From the IMG/VR virus record IMGVR_UViG_3300023174_000121, positions 21,947 through 85,946 of that record: a DNA stretch of 64,000 nt; one strand, given 5' to 3'. The stretch is from a virus. Below are positions 22,941 to 29,367 of this stretch, piece after piece (the stretch's first letter is position 1; every line of letters starts with the position of its first letter). A program made the translations under genes and the position numbers. Below the pieces are notes generated by a model that was not told the DNA's origin, ran no database searches, and saw only the letters and a program-made list of their open reading frames with translations.

Positions 22941-23564
22941 ATGTAATAATTCGTTAGCCCTACTATAATTAGCTCCTTTTGGCGTCAATCCAAGTTTTAA
23001 CAATGCTTGTCTAATATTTTTAGTTGTATTTAATGCTTGCAAAAAATCATCATCAGAAACATATTGATCTTTTCTTTTATGTATGTTTTTCCCTTTCCAA
23101 GTTTCGGTAAATGAATGACAGTTAGGACATAATAGTTTCAAATTCTCCTTAACATTATTTTGATTATTCCCGTCTATATGTTCCAATTCTAATGTTATAG
23201 GTTTATCCAGCCATTTAGATAAACCACAATTTTCACAATTATGCCCACGTTCATTAATCAAAAATCCTTTATGATTTCCCAATTTACCATATTCGAATTT
23301 TGTATTTAAAAATTTATTTTTACTCCAAGCCATTCTTTTTTTAGTCTCTTCTGGTAGATTTTTATATCTCTCTGATCCAGAAATTCTTAAACCATTTTCA
23401 TATACTTTTTTTGTCGATTCTCTATTTTTAGATTTTATGGCTGGACAAGATTGTGATCTTTGTAAACACATTAAATTTCCCGAACCATTTTTATATGTGG
23501 CTACATTCCCACATCCATACGAGCATAAATCAGTAGTAATTATTGGATTTGCTATAAGTTTCAT
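22884..23564 (-). CDS. HNH homing-type endonuclease overlapping tRNA-Leu
   Basis: A 226-aa product from ATG 23564 (AGGAG upstream). Zn-binding N-terminal Cys pairs (CSYGCG), then an HNH core HNCENCGLSKW...LELEHIDGNNQNN...LLCPNCH. The C-terminal helix ALNTTKNIRQALLKLGL resembles a small DNA-binding repeat. The last 19 codons are read from tRNA-Leu, giving a C-terminus translated from tRNA sequence. A late promoter box precedes it. Confidence 0.88.
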   Translation of the reverse strand: MKLIANPIITTDLCSYGCGNVATYKNGSGNLMCLQRSQSCPAIKSKNRESTKKVYENGLRISGSERYKNLPEETKKRMAWSKNKFLNTKFEYGKLGNHKGFLINERGHNCENCGLSKWLDKPITLELEHIDGNNQNNVKENLKLLCPNCHSFTETWKGKNIHKRKDQYVSDDDFLQALNTTKNIRQALLKLGLTPKGANYSRANELLHGAVVKLANTSGLSPDASA

Positions 23565-23594
23565 AAAGCGACTCCTGTTAAAACGGTATACTTT

Positions 23595-23602
23595 ATTTAT
23601 AA
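23595..23602 (-). promoter_or_regulatory. T4-type late promoter box before the HNH gene
   Basis: TATAAATA on the minus strand, 31 bp before the HNH start. Late promoters before homing endonucleases are known in T-even phages. Confidence 0.6.
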
Positions 23603-23644
23603 AAAAACAAATGTATACCGTTCCACCACTCTCGCATTTTTGTA

Positions 23645-24133
23645 TCATATCACAATGTTTCCGTCGTTGTCAACTTCAATCCAAGTAGAGTCGCCCATGT
23701 AGCGAACTCTGCTTATGTATTCGTAATGTTCTGGTGCACCACAAGCCCAATCACTTGGACCATTGATGGTTAATCCAATGACGTTTGTTTGTTTGTTTAA
23801 GAATAGCCAATAGCATTGACCATGAAAGACTTGAAAGCTGTATTCAGCAGAATGTACTGCATCAGTAATATACAATCGACGTTTGATTTGTTCTGCTTGC
23901 TTTTGAAGCACGTTGACCATTTCCATGATTCGATCATATTCTTGTTGGGCATGCATTCTCGCAACATTAAGCATTAAATCTTTCTGCTGCTTTACTGGAA
24001 CTAACTCAAACTTTGGTGCACCTGCTTCTGTTGGATACTCTGTGATATTTCTATTCAAGAAGGTGACAAGACTATCTCCAATTTTACTATCAAAACTAGT
24101 TCTACCTTTGGATATATTAGACTTGTCACCCAT
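23645..24133 (-). CDS. DUF2452-family protein
   Basis: A 162-aa protein with EYPTEAGAPKFELVPV, a helix RMHAQQEYDRIMEMVNVLQKQ, and a C-terminal part FHGQCYWLFLN...ISRVRYMGDSTWIEV matching DUF2452. Function unknown; found in bacteria and phages. ATG 24133 follows the rubredoxin stop (TGATAATG). Confidence 0.75.
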   Translation of the reverse strand: MGDKSNISKGRTSFDSKIGDSLVTFLNRNITEYPTEAGAPKFELVPVKQQKDLMLNVARMHAQQEYDRIMEMVNVLQKQAEQIKRRLYITDAVHSAEYSFQVFHGQCYWLFLNKQTNVIGLTINGPSDWACGAPEHYEYISRVRYMGDSTWIEVDNDGNIVI

Positions 24134-24135
24134 TA

Positions 24136-24273
24136 TCACTCTTGTTCTAGGGGAACGTATTCGTCTTTATGACAACCGCAACTAGGGCAAAGATAAAACA
24201 TTGGCAAGTCTTCAAACTTACCATCAACTTCTTCATCATGAATATGGTTACACACTTGACATTCGTATTTCAT
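24136..24273 (-). CDS. Rubredoxin-like protein
   Basis: A 45-aa protein with both metal knuckles: CQVCNHIHDEE (Cys-x2-Cys) and LCPSCGCHKDEY (Cys-x2-Cys), separated by the rubredoxin segment DGKFEDLPMFYLCP. It would bind one iron or zinc. AGGAG before ATG 24273. Electron partner unknown; a structural zinc ribbon is also possible. Confidence 0.82.
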   Translation of the reverse strand: MKYECQVCNHIHDEEVDGKFEDLPMFYLCPSCGCHKDEYVPLEQE

Positions 24274-24297
24274 AAAAAAACTCCTAAAAAAATAAAG

Positions 24298-24373
24298 TGG
24301 CGCGGCTGGAGAGATTCGAACTCCCGACAGACCGGGTAGAAGCCGGTTACTCTATCCACTGAGTTACAGCCGC
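24298..24373 (-). tRNA. tRNA-Arg(TCT)
   Basis: Acceptor GCGGCTG/CAGCCGC, discriminator G, encoded CCA, anticodon loop CTTCTAC, T-arm GGGAG-TTCGAAT-CTCTC. Reads AGA/AGG, favoured in AT-rich phage genes. Confidence 0.96.
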
Positions 24374-24384
24374 ATTGTGAAAAC

Positions 24385-24413
24385 ATTATATAACACTAAT
24401 TCCTGGAAATCAA
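24385..24413 (-). promoter_or_regulatory. Sigma70-like promoter for tRNA-Arg and following genes
   Basis: TTGATT (24413-24408), 17-bp spacer, TATAAT (24390-24385), 12 bp before the mature tRNA 5' end. Confidence 0.75.
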
Positions 24414-25046
24414 GTCATCCACGAACTCTATCAATAACTGATGATGTTTGTAGTCATGCCATTTGGATTCTAAATATTGCCAAGGCTCTTCGTACCAATA
24501 TTTCATACTTTCTGGATGACAACCAATTAAGCCAACTCGCCGTTGTATGATTGCCATCGGATCTCCATTTGCATACCTAGCAATAACATCAAATTTTGAT
24601 TCGTCGCCTATGATAGCACATCCATCATAGAAAAACATATCTTGTTCAGAACCTTTCCAATTCACTTTTGCTATAGTAGCATATGATCGCTTTATCTCAG
24701 CATTGTCTCGTTTGATATATTGCACAACATCCATATCATTCACTATGTCAAAATATCTTGGAGCTGCCCAATACGCACCCATGCATATGCCTAGATAACG
24801 TCCACCCCAGAATACATAATCTGCAACTTTGTTTGCAACTTTTCTTTTGAAAAGATGATGATAAGAATTACTGTCGCCAATTCCACCAGGGAATATTACG
24901 CAATAGAATTGATTTAGATTTAATTCGCCAGCTAATTCGTTTATGTCAAATACTTGAACTTCATACTTTGAAGATAGTATTGCTGAGATTGCGACACAGC
25001 AATCTTGAGAACACTCTGGATGATTAATGAATAGTCCGACTTTCAT
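24396..25046 (-). CDS. BPL_N / class I glutamine amidotransferase-like protein
   Basis: A 216-aa flavodoxin-like alpha/beta protein: VIFPGGIGDSNSYHHLF, nucleophile elbow GGRYLGICMGAYWA with Cys in GxCxG, and His in GCHPES. This matches the biotin-protein-ligase N-terminal (GATase1-like) domain. The ligase part is absent. Its ATG starts with the final A of the tRNA-Gly CCA. Substrate unknown. Confidence 0.82.
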   Translation of the reverse strand: MKVGLFINHPECSQDCCVAISAILSSKYEVQVFDINELAGELNLNQFYCVIFPGGIGDSNSYHHLFKRKVANKVADYVFWGGRYLGICMGAYWAAPRYFDIVNDMDVVQYIKRDNAEIKRSYATIAKVNWKGSEQDMFFYDGCAIIGDESKFDVIARYANGDPMAIIQRRVGLIGCHPESMKYWYEEPWQYLESKWHDYKHHQLLIEFVDDLISRN

Positions 25047-25119
25047 GGAGCGGGATATCGGAATCGAACCGATGACCGAAGATTGGAAATCTGCTGTTTT
25101 GCCATTAAACTAATCCCGC
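25046..25119 (-). tRNA. tRNA-Gly(TCC)
   Basis: Acceptor GCGGGAT/ATCCCGC, discriminator T, encoded CCA, anticodon loop TTTCCAA, T-arm TCGG-TTCGATT-CCGA. The terminal A is also the A of the next gene's ATG. Confidence 0.95.
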
Positions 25120-25126
25120 ATTCACT

Positions 25127-25522
25127 TTATGCAATAAGTCTTTTCTGCTTCACTTTCTCTGCTGTTTCTTTTAATACAACTTTTAAATTTTCAACGTTTT
25201 TTAAAATCTCTGCTGCATCTTCCCGGACATTTGGATTGAATGCTTTAAAATTATCTCCATGACCAATCAATAGATGACAATCATTGTCCATGCATAGGGT
25301 GATTAGATTGCTTTCTTCCAATTCTAATTCTGGATGCAAATGAAATGGCTGAACGTGATGTACATTTAAATGCTCTTTAGAACCACACGCTGCACAAGAC
25401 GGATGCTTTTTAATAAATTTATGTTGAACAGTAGGCCAATGTGGACTTCTTTCTTGCGTGATTCCTTTGTCTTTATTGTCTAATTTCTTTTGACTCTTTT
25501 TTCTCCGCGCGGTTGTTGTCAT
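25127..25522 (-). CDS. HNH endonuclease
   Basis: A 131-aa protein, basic N-terminus, then CAACGSKEHLNVHHVQPFHLHPE (two zinc Cys and the HH of the HNH core), ESNLITLCMDNDCHLLIGHG. It sits between tRNA-Gly and tRNA-Thr; probably a mobile or free-standing homing nuclease. Confidence 0.88.
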   Translation of the reverse strand: MTTTARRKKSQKKLDNKDKGITQERSPHWPTVQHKFIKKHPSCAACGSKEHLNVHHVQPFHLHPELELEESNLITLCMDNDCHLLIGHGDNFKAFNPNVREDAAEILKNVENLKVVLKETAEKVKQKRLIA

Positions 25523-25546
25523 TTTTATTATCCTTTTTTAATTGTA

Positions 25547-25617
25547 TGCCCCTTGACAGAATCGAACTGCCAATTGATGATTACAAATCAACTGTTATAC
25601 CATTTAACTAAAAGGGC
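25547..25617 (-). tRNA. tRNA-Thr(TGT)
   Basis: Acceptor GCCCTTT/AAGGGGC, discriminator A, anticodon loop TTTGTAA, T-arm GGCAG-TTCGATT-CTGTC. CCA is not encoded here, unlike its neighbours (next bases TAC). Confidence 0.92.
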
Positions 25618-25637
25618 TTCGAAAACACACACATTGT

Positions 25638-25713
25638 TGGCTCCCCGACCTGGGATCGAACCAGGGACCGACGGATTAACAGTCCGGCGCTCTACCGCTG
25701 AGCTATCAGGGAA
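25638..25713 (-). tRNA. tRNA-Asn(GTT)
   Basis: Acceptor TTCCCTG/TCGGGGA, anticodon loop CTGTTAA, T-arm CCTGG-TTCGATC-CCAGG, encoded GCCA. Confidence 0.96.
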
Positions 25714-25745
25714 TGTATAGTATATAGCATTAAAAAAGAACAATT

Positions 25746-25833
25746 TGGCGGATAGTATAGGATTCGAACCTATGCGCCGATTTCTCAGCGACAGTTTAGC
25801 AAACTGCTCCTTTAACCACTCAGGCAACTATCC
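25746..25833 (-). tRNA. tRNA-Ser(GCT)
   Basis: Acceptor GGATAGT/ACTATCC, anticodon loop TTGCTAA, long variable arm, encoded GCCA. Confidence 0.96.
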
Positions 25834-25838
25834 TCGTC

Positions 25839-25928
25839 TGGCGGAAGCGGTGAGATTCGAACTCACGGAGCCTTTGCAGACTCTTCAGTTTTCAAGACTG
25901 ACGGATTAAACCACTCTCCCACGCTTCC
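25839..25928 (-). tRNA. tRNA-Ser(TGA)
   Basis: Acceptor GGAAGCG/CGCTTCC, anticodon loop CTTGAAA, long variable arm, encoded GCCA. Confidence 0.96.
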
Positions 25929-25934
25929 TGAAAT

Positions 25935-26011
25935 TGGTTGGTCTACCCGGATTCGAACCGGGAACTCTCAGATTAAAAGTCTGATAATCTGACCAATTGA
26001 GTTATAGACCA
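25935..26011 (-). tRNA. tRNA-Lys(TTT)
   Basis: Acceptor TGGTCTA/TAGACCA, anticodon loop CTTTTAA, T-arm CCCGG-TTCGAAT-CCGGG, encoded ACCA. Confidence 0.96.
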
Positions 26012-26016
26012 GTTGT

Positions 26017-26093
26017 TGGTGCCTCCACCTGGATTTGAACCAGGGACTTCCACCTTATCAAGATGGCACTCTGACCAACTGAGTTATAGAGGC
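26017..26093 (-). tRNA. tRNA-Ile(GAT)
   Basis: Acceptor GCCTCTA/TGGAGGC, anticodon loop TTGATAA, T-arm CCTGG-TTCAAAT-CCAGG, encoded ACCA. Confidence 0.96.
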
Positions 26094-26096
26094 AAT

Positions 26097-26171
26097 TGGC
26101 GGTCCCAGCGAGAATCGAACTCGCCTCTACGGCGTGACAAGCCGTTATACTAACCGATATACTATGGAACC
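26097..26171 (-). tRNA. tRNA-Asp(GTC)
   Basis: Acceptor GGTTCCA/TGGGACC, anticodon loop TTGTCAC, T-arm GCGAG-TTCGATT-CTCGC, encoded GCCA. Confidence 0.95.
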
Positions 26172-26176
26172 AATTA

Positions 26177-26251
26177 TGGTGGATCGTGACAGGATCGAAC
26201 TGCCGACATTCGCCGTGTAAAGGCGCTACTCTACCTCTGAGTTAACGATCC
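26177..26251 (-). tRNA. tRNA-Val(TAC)
   Basis: Acceptor GGATCGT/ACGATCC, anticodon loop TTTACAC, T-arm GGCAG-TTCGATC-CTGTC, encoded ACCA. Confidence 0.95.
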
Positions 26252-26257
26252 AAAATT

Positions 26258-26340
26258 TGGTGGAGGATGGGAGGATGGGAGGATCGAACTCCCACTAAAG
26301 GCTTGCAAAGCCCCTGTGCTCCCATTATCACTAATCCCCC
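26258..26340 (-). tRNA. tRNA-Ala(TGC) with an 8-nt tandem duplication of the 3' acceptor strand
   Basis: 5' strand GGGGGAT, anticodon loop TTTGCAA, T-arm GGGAG-TTCGATC-CTCCC. After the T-arm the acceptor strand ATCCTCC occurs twice (ATCCTCCC then ATCCTCC-ACCA). Removing 8 nt gives a normal tRNA; as written the molecule is 8 nt too long at the acceptor. Function uncertain. Confidence 0.85.
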
Positions 26341-26357
26341 AATACTGTTAAAGAACA

Positions 26358-26434
<77 letters not shown>

Positions 26435-26445
26435 AAATTTGTCAA

Positions 26446-26519
26446 TGGCTCCGGTGGAGAGAATCGAACTCCCACTAGTGGTTTTGGAGACCACCGCACT
26501 GCCATTATACTACACCGGA
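26446..26519 (-). tRNA. tRNA-Trp(CCA)
   Basis: Acceptor TCCGGTG/CACCGGA, anticodon loop CTCCAAA, T-arm GGGAG-TTCGATT-CTCTC, encoded GCCA. Confidence 0.96.
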
Positions 26520-26524
26520 ACAAA

Positions 26525-26593
26525 CCATATGGAAACACACTCCTCTCTTTGTTGTCGCCGCCTAGGTTCGGCTCAGAATGTGTTTCCATATGG
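26525..26593. repeat. 15-bp perfect inverted repeat 3' of tRNA-Tyr
   Basis: CCATATGGAAACACA (26525-26539) and its exact complement (26579-26593) enclose 39 nt. The right arm includes the CCA of tRNA-Tyr. A diverged copy of the same arms lies on the other side of this tRNA. Confidence 0.9.
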
Positions 26594-26677
26594 TGGGTAG
26601 CCAGGGAATCGAACCCCGTTGCCGCTAAGGACCACAGATTTACAGTCTGCTGCATTCACCAATGATGCTCGCTACCC
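26591..26677 (-). tRNA. tRNA-Tyr(GTA)
   Basis: Acceptor GGGTAGC/GCTACCC, anticodon loop CTGTAAA, long variable arm, T-arm GGG-TTCGATT-CCC, encoded ACCA. Flanked on both sides by related inverted repeats. Confidence 0.95.
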
Positions 26678-26715
26678 ATATTGAAACACACTAATTCTAA
26701 TGTGCTTGAATATGG
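26676..26715. repeat. Imperfect inverted repeat 5' of tRNA-Tyr
   Basis: CCATATTGAAACACA (26676-26690) pairs 13 of 15 with 26701-26715 around a 10-nt loop. Related in sequence to the repeat at 26525-26593. Confidence 0.8.
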
Positions 26716-26764
26716 TGTCACTCTCCTGACCACTTTTAACGGAGGGGGTAGAGCCTTGAGTGAC
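26713..26764 (-). ncRNA. 52-nt tRNA-like element with acceptor stem and ACCA
   Basis: Minus strand: GTCACTC (26764-26758) pairs perfectly over 7 bp with GAGTGAC (26723-26717), followed by ACCA (26716-26713). The 34-nt interior has no recognisable T-arm or anticodon arm. It could be a decayed tRNA, a minihelix substrate for CCA or aminoacylation enzymes, or a processing signal. Confidence 0.5.
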
Positions 26765-26803
26765 TTGTCTTAGACAGGCTTTATTCCTGGTTACTAACCA
26801 TTT

Positions 26804-26881
26804 TGGTGCCCAAGGTCGGATTCGAACCGACACGACCTTGCTTCTAAGGCAAGTACCTCATACCAATTGGGTTACTTGGGC
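26804..26881 (-). tRNA. tRNA with TAG anticodon, Leu-type, lacking a long variable arm
   Basis: Acceptor GCCCAAG/CTTGGGC, anticodon stem CTTGC/GCAAG with loop CTTAGAA (anticodon TAG, codon CTA, Leu), T-arm GTCGG-TTCGAAT-CCGAC, encoded ACCA. The variable region is only about 5 nt, unlike normal class II leucine tRNAs. Confidence 0.9.
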
Positions 26882-26898
26882 TTGTTTATATAGTCTTT

Positions 26899-27078
26899 TT
26901 ATCTAAATTGATTTTTAATATACTGATTTACCCGATTCGAATCTTCTGCATACATTTCTAATGGAGTCTTCATATCAAATGCTTTGTTTTTAGAAACCCA
27001 CCACTTTTCAACCAATGATTCTTTTCCAAGTAAAGCCATCAACATTCTATCGTACTTTGCTTTCATTTCAGAATTCAT
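26899..27078 (-). CDS. Small protein, antitoxin C-terminal-like (MbcA/ParS type) pattern
   Basis: A 59-aa ORF: MALLGKESLVEKWWVSKNKAF...TPLEMYAEDSNRVNQYI resembles the toxin-binding domain of Xre/MbcA/ParS antitoxins (G...W...KTPLEL). It is below typical length and no RES-type toxin is seen nearby. ATGA overlap with the next gene upstream. Assignment tentative. Confidence 0.55.
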   Translation of the reverse strand: MNSEMKAKYDRMLMALLGKESLVEKWWVSKNKAFDMKTPLEMYAEDSNRVNQYIKNQFR

Positions 27079-27335
27079 TTACTATACTCCGACATAAACT
27101 TCTCTAAGGGAATTTCACGAATTTCCGTTGAGTTAGCCCATCGATCAAAATTAGCAGCTGGTTCTGATACATCAACTACCCATGTACTTCCTGGACCATT
27201 ACCGCGAAGTCGAAAGTAACGACCATTTCTACTAAAACAACCACAATTATATTTTATAACATTACGCCAATTATCTCGATATGTTAATCCAAATCCATTT
27301 CTTTTGAACCAAGTTTTTATATCACTTTTCGACAT
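27075..27335 (-). CDS. Protein of unknown function
   Basis: An 86-aa product from ATG 27335 (GGGAG upstream), basic, with a double Cys (NCGCFSRNGRYFRLRG). Overlaps the MazG-like gene by 14 bp. No recognised domain. Confidence 0.6.
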   Translation of the reverse strand: MSKSDIKTWFKRNGFGLTYRDNWRNVIKYNCGCFSRNGRYFRLRGNGPGSTWVVDVSEPAANFDRWANSTEIREIPLEKFMSEYSK

Positions 27336-27615
27336 TTTGCTCACTCCCGAAAATCTTAGACCAGCATTTCAATTTTTGAAGTTTGTTTTCAATTGCACGA
27401 TCCACTGCTGCACCCTCAATCAATTGGCGTTCAGCCATCAATTCAATCATGCAAAGCAAATCACCGATTTCTTCTTCCAATCGTTCTTTGTTTGTTTGAA
27501 TTTCTTTTGGGTGTTTTGAGTCAAAACCAAATCGAAACACTTTACTGATTGCTTGTGTCACTTCAGCACATTCTTCCAATGCAATGAGCAACACTTCTTT
27601 ATCAATTTCATTCAT
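27322..27615 (-). CDS. MazG-like pyrophosphohydrolase
   Basis: A 97-aa helical protein: LIALEECAEVTQAISKVFRFG and RLEEEIGDLLCMIELM give the EExxE and ExxD metal ligands of the MazG fold. Second MazG-like gene in the window (other at 11707). Likely housecleaning NTPase or alarmone hydrolase. Confidence 0.85.
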   Translation of the reverse strand: MNEIDKEVLLIALEECAEVTQAISKVFRFGFDSKHPKEIQTNKERLEEEIGDLLCMIELMAERQLIEGAAVDRAIENKLQKLKCWSKIFGSEQNVEK

Positions 27616-27616
27616 A

Positions 27617-27928
27617 TCATAATCCAGATTGTATAAAACGCTTCACAATGTATTCTTTTGCTTCACTCAAATTTCGCACATTCACATTATGCGCTTCGTC
27701 GTTTAGCTTGTATCGAATATTAATCTTTCCTGCTGAATAAATTACAACTGCGCCATAAAAATATTTGTTCTGTCCAAACGGAACTACATAAGCATCCTTG
27801 TCTTCGAACCTACGCTTGTAGTATGTACCAGCACCATTGATTTTGTCAAGAGAACCAAAGCGGATAGTATCCAACAACTCTGATGCAATTGATTCTCTTG
27901 GGCCCATACCAGGTTTAAATGACTGCAT
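27617..27928 (-). CDS. Protein of unknown function
   Basis: A 103-aa product from ATG 27928, beta-rich (GTYYKRRFEDKDAYVVPF, FYGAVVIYSAGKINIRYKL). Overlaps the upstream gene by 14 bp. No domain recognised. Confidence 0.6.
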   Translation of the reverse strand: MQSFKPGMGPRESIASELLDTIRFGSLDKINGAGTYYKRRFEDKDAYVVPFGQNKYFYGAVVIYSAGKINIRYKLNDEAHNVNVRNLSEAKEYIVKRFIQSGL

Positions 27929-28061
27929 AAAAATCACCGTGTTTATGTTTAGGGTTCTTTTTACGCTTATCGCCAACAACCCGCATACGATACTTAGGAC
28001 TTCTGAGATCCTTAGAAACTAAGTTTCTAGGTTTACCAGAAGCTGGAATTTTAAAATTCAT
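27915..28061 (-). CDS. Small basic protein, 48 aa
   Basis: From ATG 28061: NFKIPASGKPRNLVSKDL, then KRKKNPKHKHGDFYAVI. Highly basic; possibly nucleic-acid binding. Overlaps neighbours on both sides in other frames. Confidence 0.55.
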   Translation of the reverse strand: MNFKIPASGKPRNLVSKDLRSPKYRMRVVGDKRKKNPKHKHGDFYAVI

Positions 28062-28299
28062 CACCATAATGTCCATAATCCTCGTCGGTTCCCCAACCAA
28101 TAGATGCTAGTGCATTAGCATCTGCTTCAGCATCGGAGAGAAAAGTTTCTTCCTCAAAAAAGATTTCTTCTTCCAAATCAGTCTTTATCGATTCAACCCA
28201 ATCAAGAGGCACACAGAACTTTGCTGCTACCTCTTCGACAGTATACTCTGCTTCAAGCATTTCCACAATGTCTGACCACAATTCTTTCATCTTACTCAT
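28051..28299 (-). CDS. Small HTH-like acidic protein
   Basis: An 82-aa product. YTVEEVAAKFCVPLDWVESI looks like a helix-turn-helix; the C-terminus is acidic. The product at 60671-60856 has a similar layout (SPEAVAAVFKLNLADVLSF, acidic tail), so the two may be paralogues. Confidence 0.6.
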   Translation of the reverse strand: MSKMKELWSDIVEMLEAEYTVEEVAAKFCVPLDWVESIKTDLEEEIFFEEETFLSDAEADANALASIGWGTDEDYGHYGDEF

Positions 28300-28314
28300 T
28301 TCTTCAATTCCTAT

Positions 28315-28659
28315 TTAAGCACCAGTCCAAGCAACTTGACCGAAGTCCCGAGCCATCGTGTTACCGCGAGCAAAATTCTTCGCAGGAGCATTCCAGCCAG
28401 CAGCCTTGAGAATGTCACCTTTAGTAAACTTACCCATGTCACGCAAACAAACAAACGAATGGACGCTACGCGATCCGCCGTTAGTCGTAATGATCTTAGC
28501 AAACTTGGTGCCGTACTCAATCGAAAGACCCATGCAAAACTGGATGCAACCTTGCTGTTTCCAAGGATCGTTATCTTCTGGTTTCACCCACTGAATGTAG
28601 TTCATACGGATGTGATCAAGATACTCTTCAAGGCCGTCGATTTTGAATTCGTTTGTCAT
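28315..28659 (-). CDS. Protein of unknown function
   Basis: A 114-aa product (MTNEFKIDGLEEYLDHIRM...). The segment GGSRSVHSFVCLRDMGKFTKGDILKAAGW recurs in phage small proteins. AGGAAGAA upstream. First gene after the promoter at 28694-28722. Confidence 0.65.
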   Translation of the reverse strand: MTNEFKIDGLEEYLDHIRMNYIQWVKPEDNDPWKQQGCIQFCMGLSIEYGTKFAKIITTNGGSRSVHSFVCLRDMGKFTKGDILKAAGWNAPAKNFARGNTMARDFGQVAWTGA

Positions 28660-28693
28660 CATTTCTTCCTGTTTATTCCCTACCACAAGATCC

Positions 28694-28722
28694 ATTCTAC
28701 GCTGGTTTGGGTTTACTGTCAA
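28694..28722 (-). promoter_or_regulatory. Sigma70-like early promoter with shared downstream block
   Basis: TTGACA (28722-28717), 17-bp spacer, TAGAAT (28699-28694), then GGATCTTGTGGT. Confidence 0.85.
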
Positions 28723-28754
28723 GGCTTTTCTCGGTGTCGTATTTTTACTACGGT

Positions 28755-28847
28755 TCAACCGAGGGTCTTGACAGAGCCGCCAACGGCAACCCCACACAAG
28801 ACTAGAGCAACAAAACCAACCATCACAACTGCTAAAAACGTAATCAT
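28755..28847 (-). CDS. 30-aa membrane peptide
   Basis: ATAGGAGTTTGAG before ATG 28847. The product is one membrane helix (ITFLAVVMVGFVALVLCGVAVGG). It fills the gap between two early promoters. Function unknown. Confidence 0.5.
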   Translation of the reverse strand: MITFLAVVMVGFVALVLCGVAVGGSVKTLG

Positions 28848-28885
28848 CTCAAACTCCTATCAATTTCTCTCTCACCACAAGATCT

Positions 28886-28913
28886 ATTATACTCTGATCG
28901 CGGCAAAAGTCAA
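28886..28913 (-). promoter_or_regulatory. Sigma70-like early promoter with shared downstream block
   Basis: TTGACT (28913-28908), 16-bp spacer, consensus TATAAT (28891-28886), then AGATCTTGTGGTGAGAGA. Confidence 0.9.
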
Positions 28914-28945
28914 GGCTTTTCTTGGTGTCGTTTTTTCGCAACAAT

Positions 28946-29260
28946 TCAAAAGGTGTTTAGGCTGGGCACTAGTTCAGCAATCAACTGACGCTCGCGCTGG
29001 TGTGCTGGCTTGCGTCCACGCACAATTTCGACAACCTCATACTTCCAGTCGCATTGTGCTAGTTCGCGGATTGCTACACACATAGCCCAGTCTTTGTTCT
29101 CACACTTTGCTCGGCTCACATGCTTCTGCCACCGTACTTTGACGGCGCGGAGGAATGCTCGTCCTGTTGCTACGGTGATACCGATGTAGGTGTCGCCCGT
29201 GTCTACGCAAGTCACGCGGTAGACCACGTGGTTTCTGTCTGATCGTTTCTTTCTTTCCAT
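28946..29260 (-). CDS. GIY-YIG nuclease-like protein
   Basis: A 104-aa product from ATG 29260: HVVYRVTCVDTGDTYIGIT gives the VY...YIG core, followed by a conserved Arg in AFLRAV and a helix with Glu in RQLIAELVPSLN. It is a single GIY-YIG domain without an obvious DNA-binding module. Own early promoter upstream. The ORF to 29398 includes that promoter and is not the gene. Confidence 0.75.
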   Translation of the reverse strand: MERKKRSDRNHVVYRVTCVDTGDTYIGITVATGRAFLRAVKVRWQKHVSRAKCENKDWAMCVAIRELAQCDWKYEVVEIVRGRKPAHQRERQLIAELVPSLNTF

Positions 29261-29267
29261 ACATACA

Positions 29268-29295
29268 AGTATACGCTGATCTCCAGGAAAGTCAA
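29268..29295 (-). promoter_or_regulatory. Sigma70-like early promoter
   Basis: TTGACT (29295-29290), 16-bp spacer, TATACT (29273-29268), only 8 bp before the GIY-YIG ATG, so the transcript may be nearly leaderless. A GTTGCT/AGCAAC palindrome is at 29333-29348. Confidence 0.8.
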
Positions 29296-29367
29296 GGACT
29301 TCCTGGGTGTTGCGAAAAAACGACACTTTTGTGTTGCTAAAAAGCAACAAGTATGGATTTGTTTTAA

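Noticed and set aside
22884-25522. HNH genes as evidence of group I introns
   Set aside because: No split gene is seen; flanking tRNA and protein genes are intact, so the HNH genes look free-standing.
25588-25827. 79-aa minus-strand ORF
   Set aside because: Reads through tRNA-Thr, Asn and Ser genes; tRNA cloverleafs explain the sequence.
28336-29085. 249-aa plus-strand ORF
   Set aside because: Antisense to three genes and two good promoters; low-quality composition and no ribosome site.
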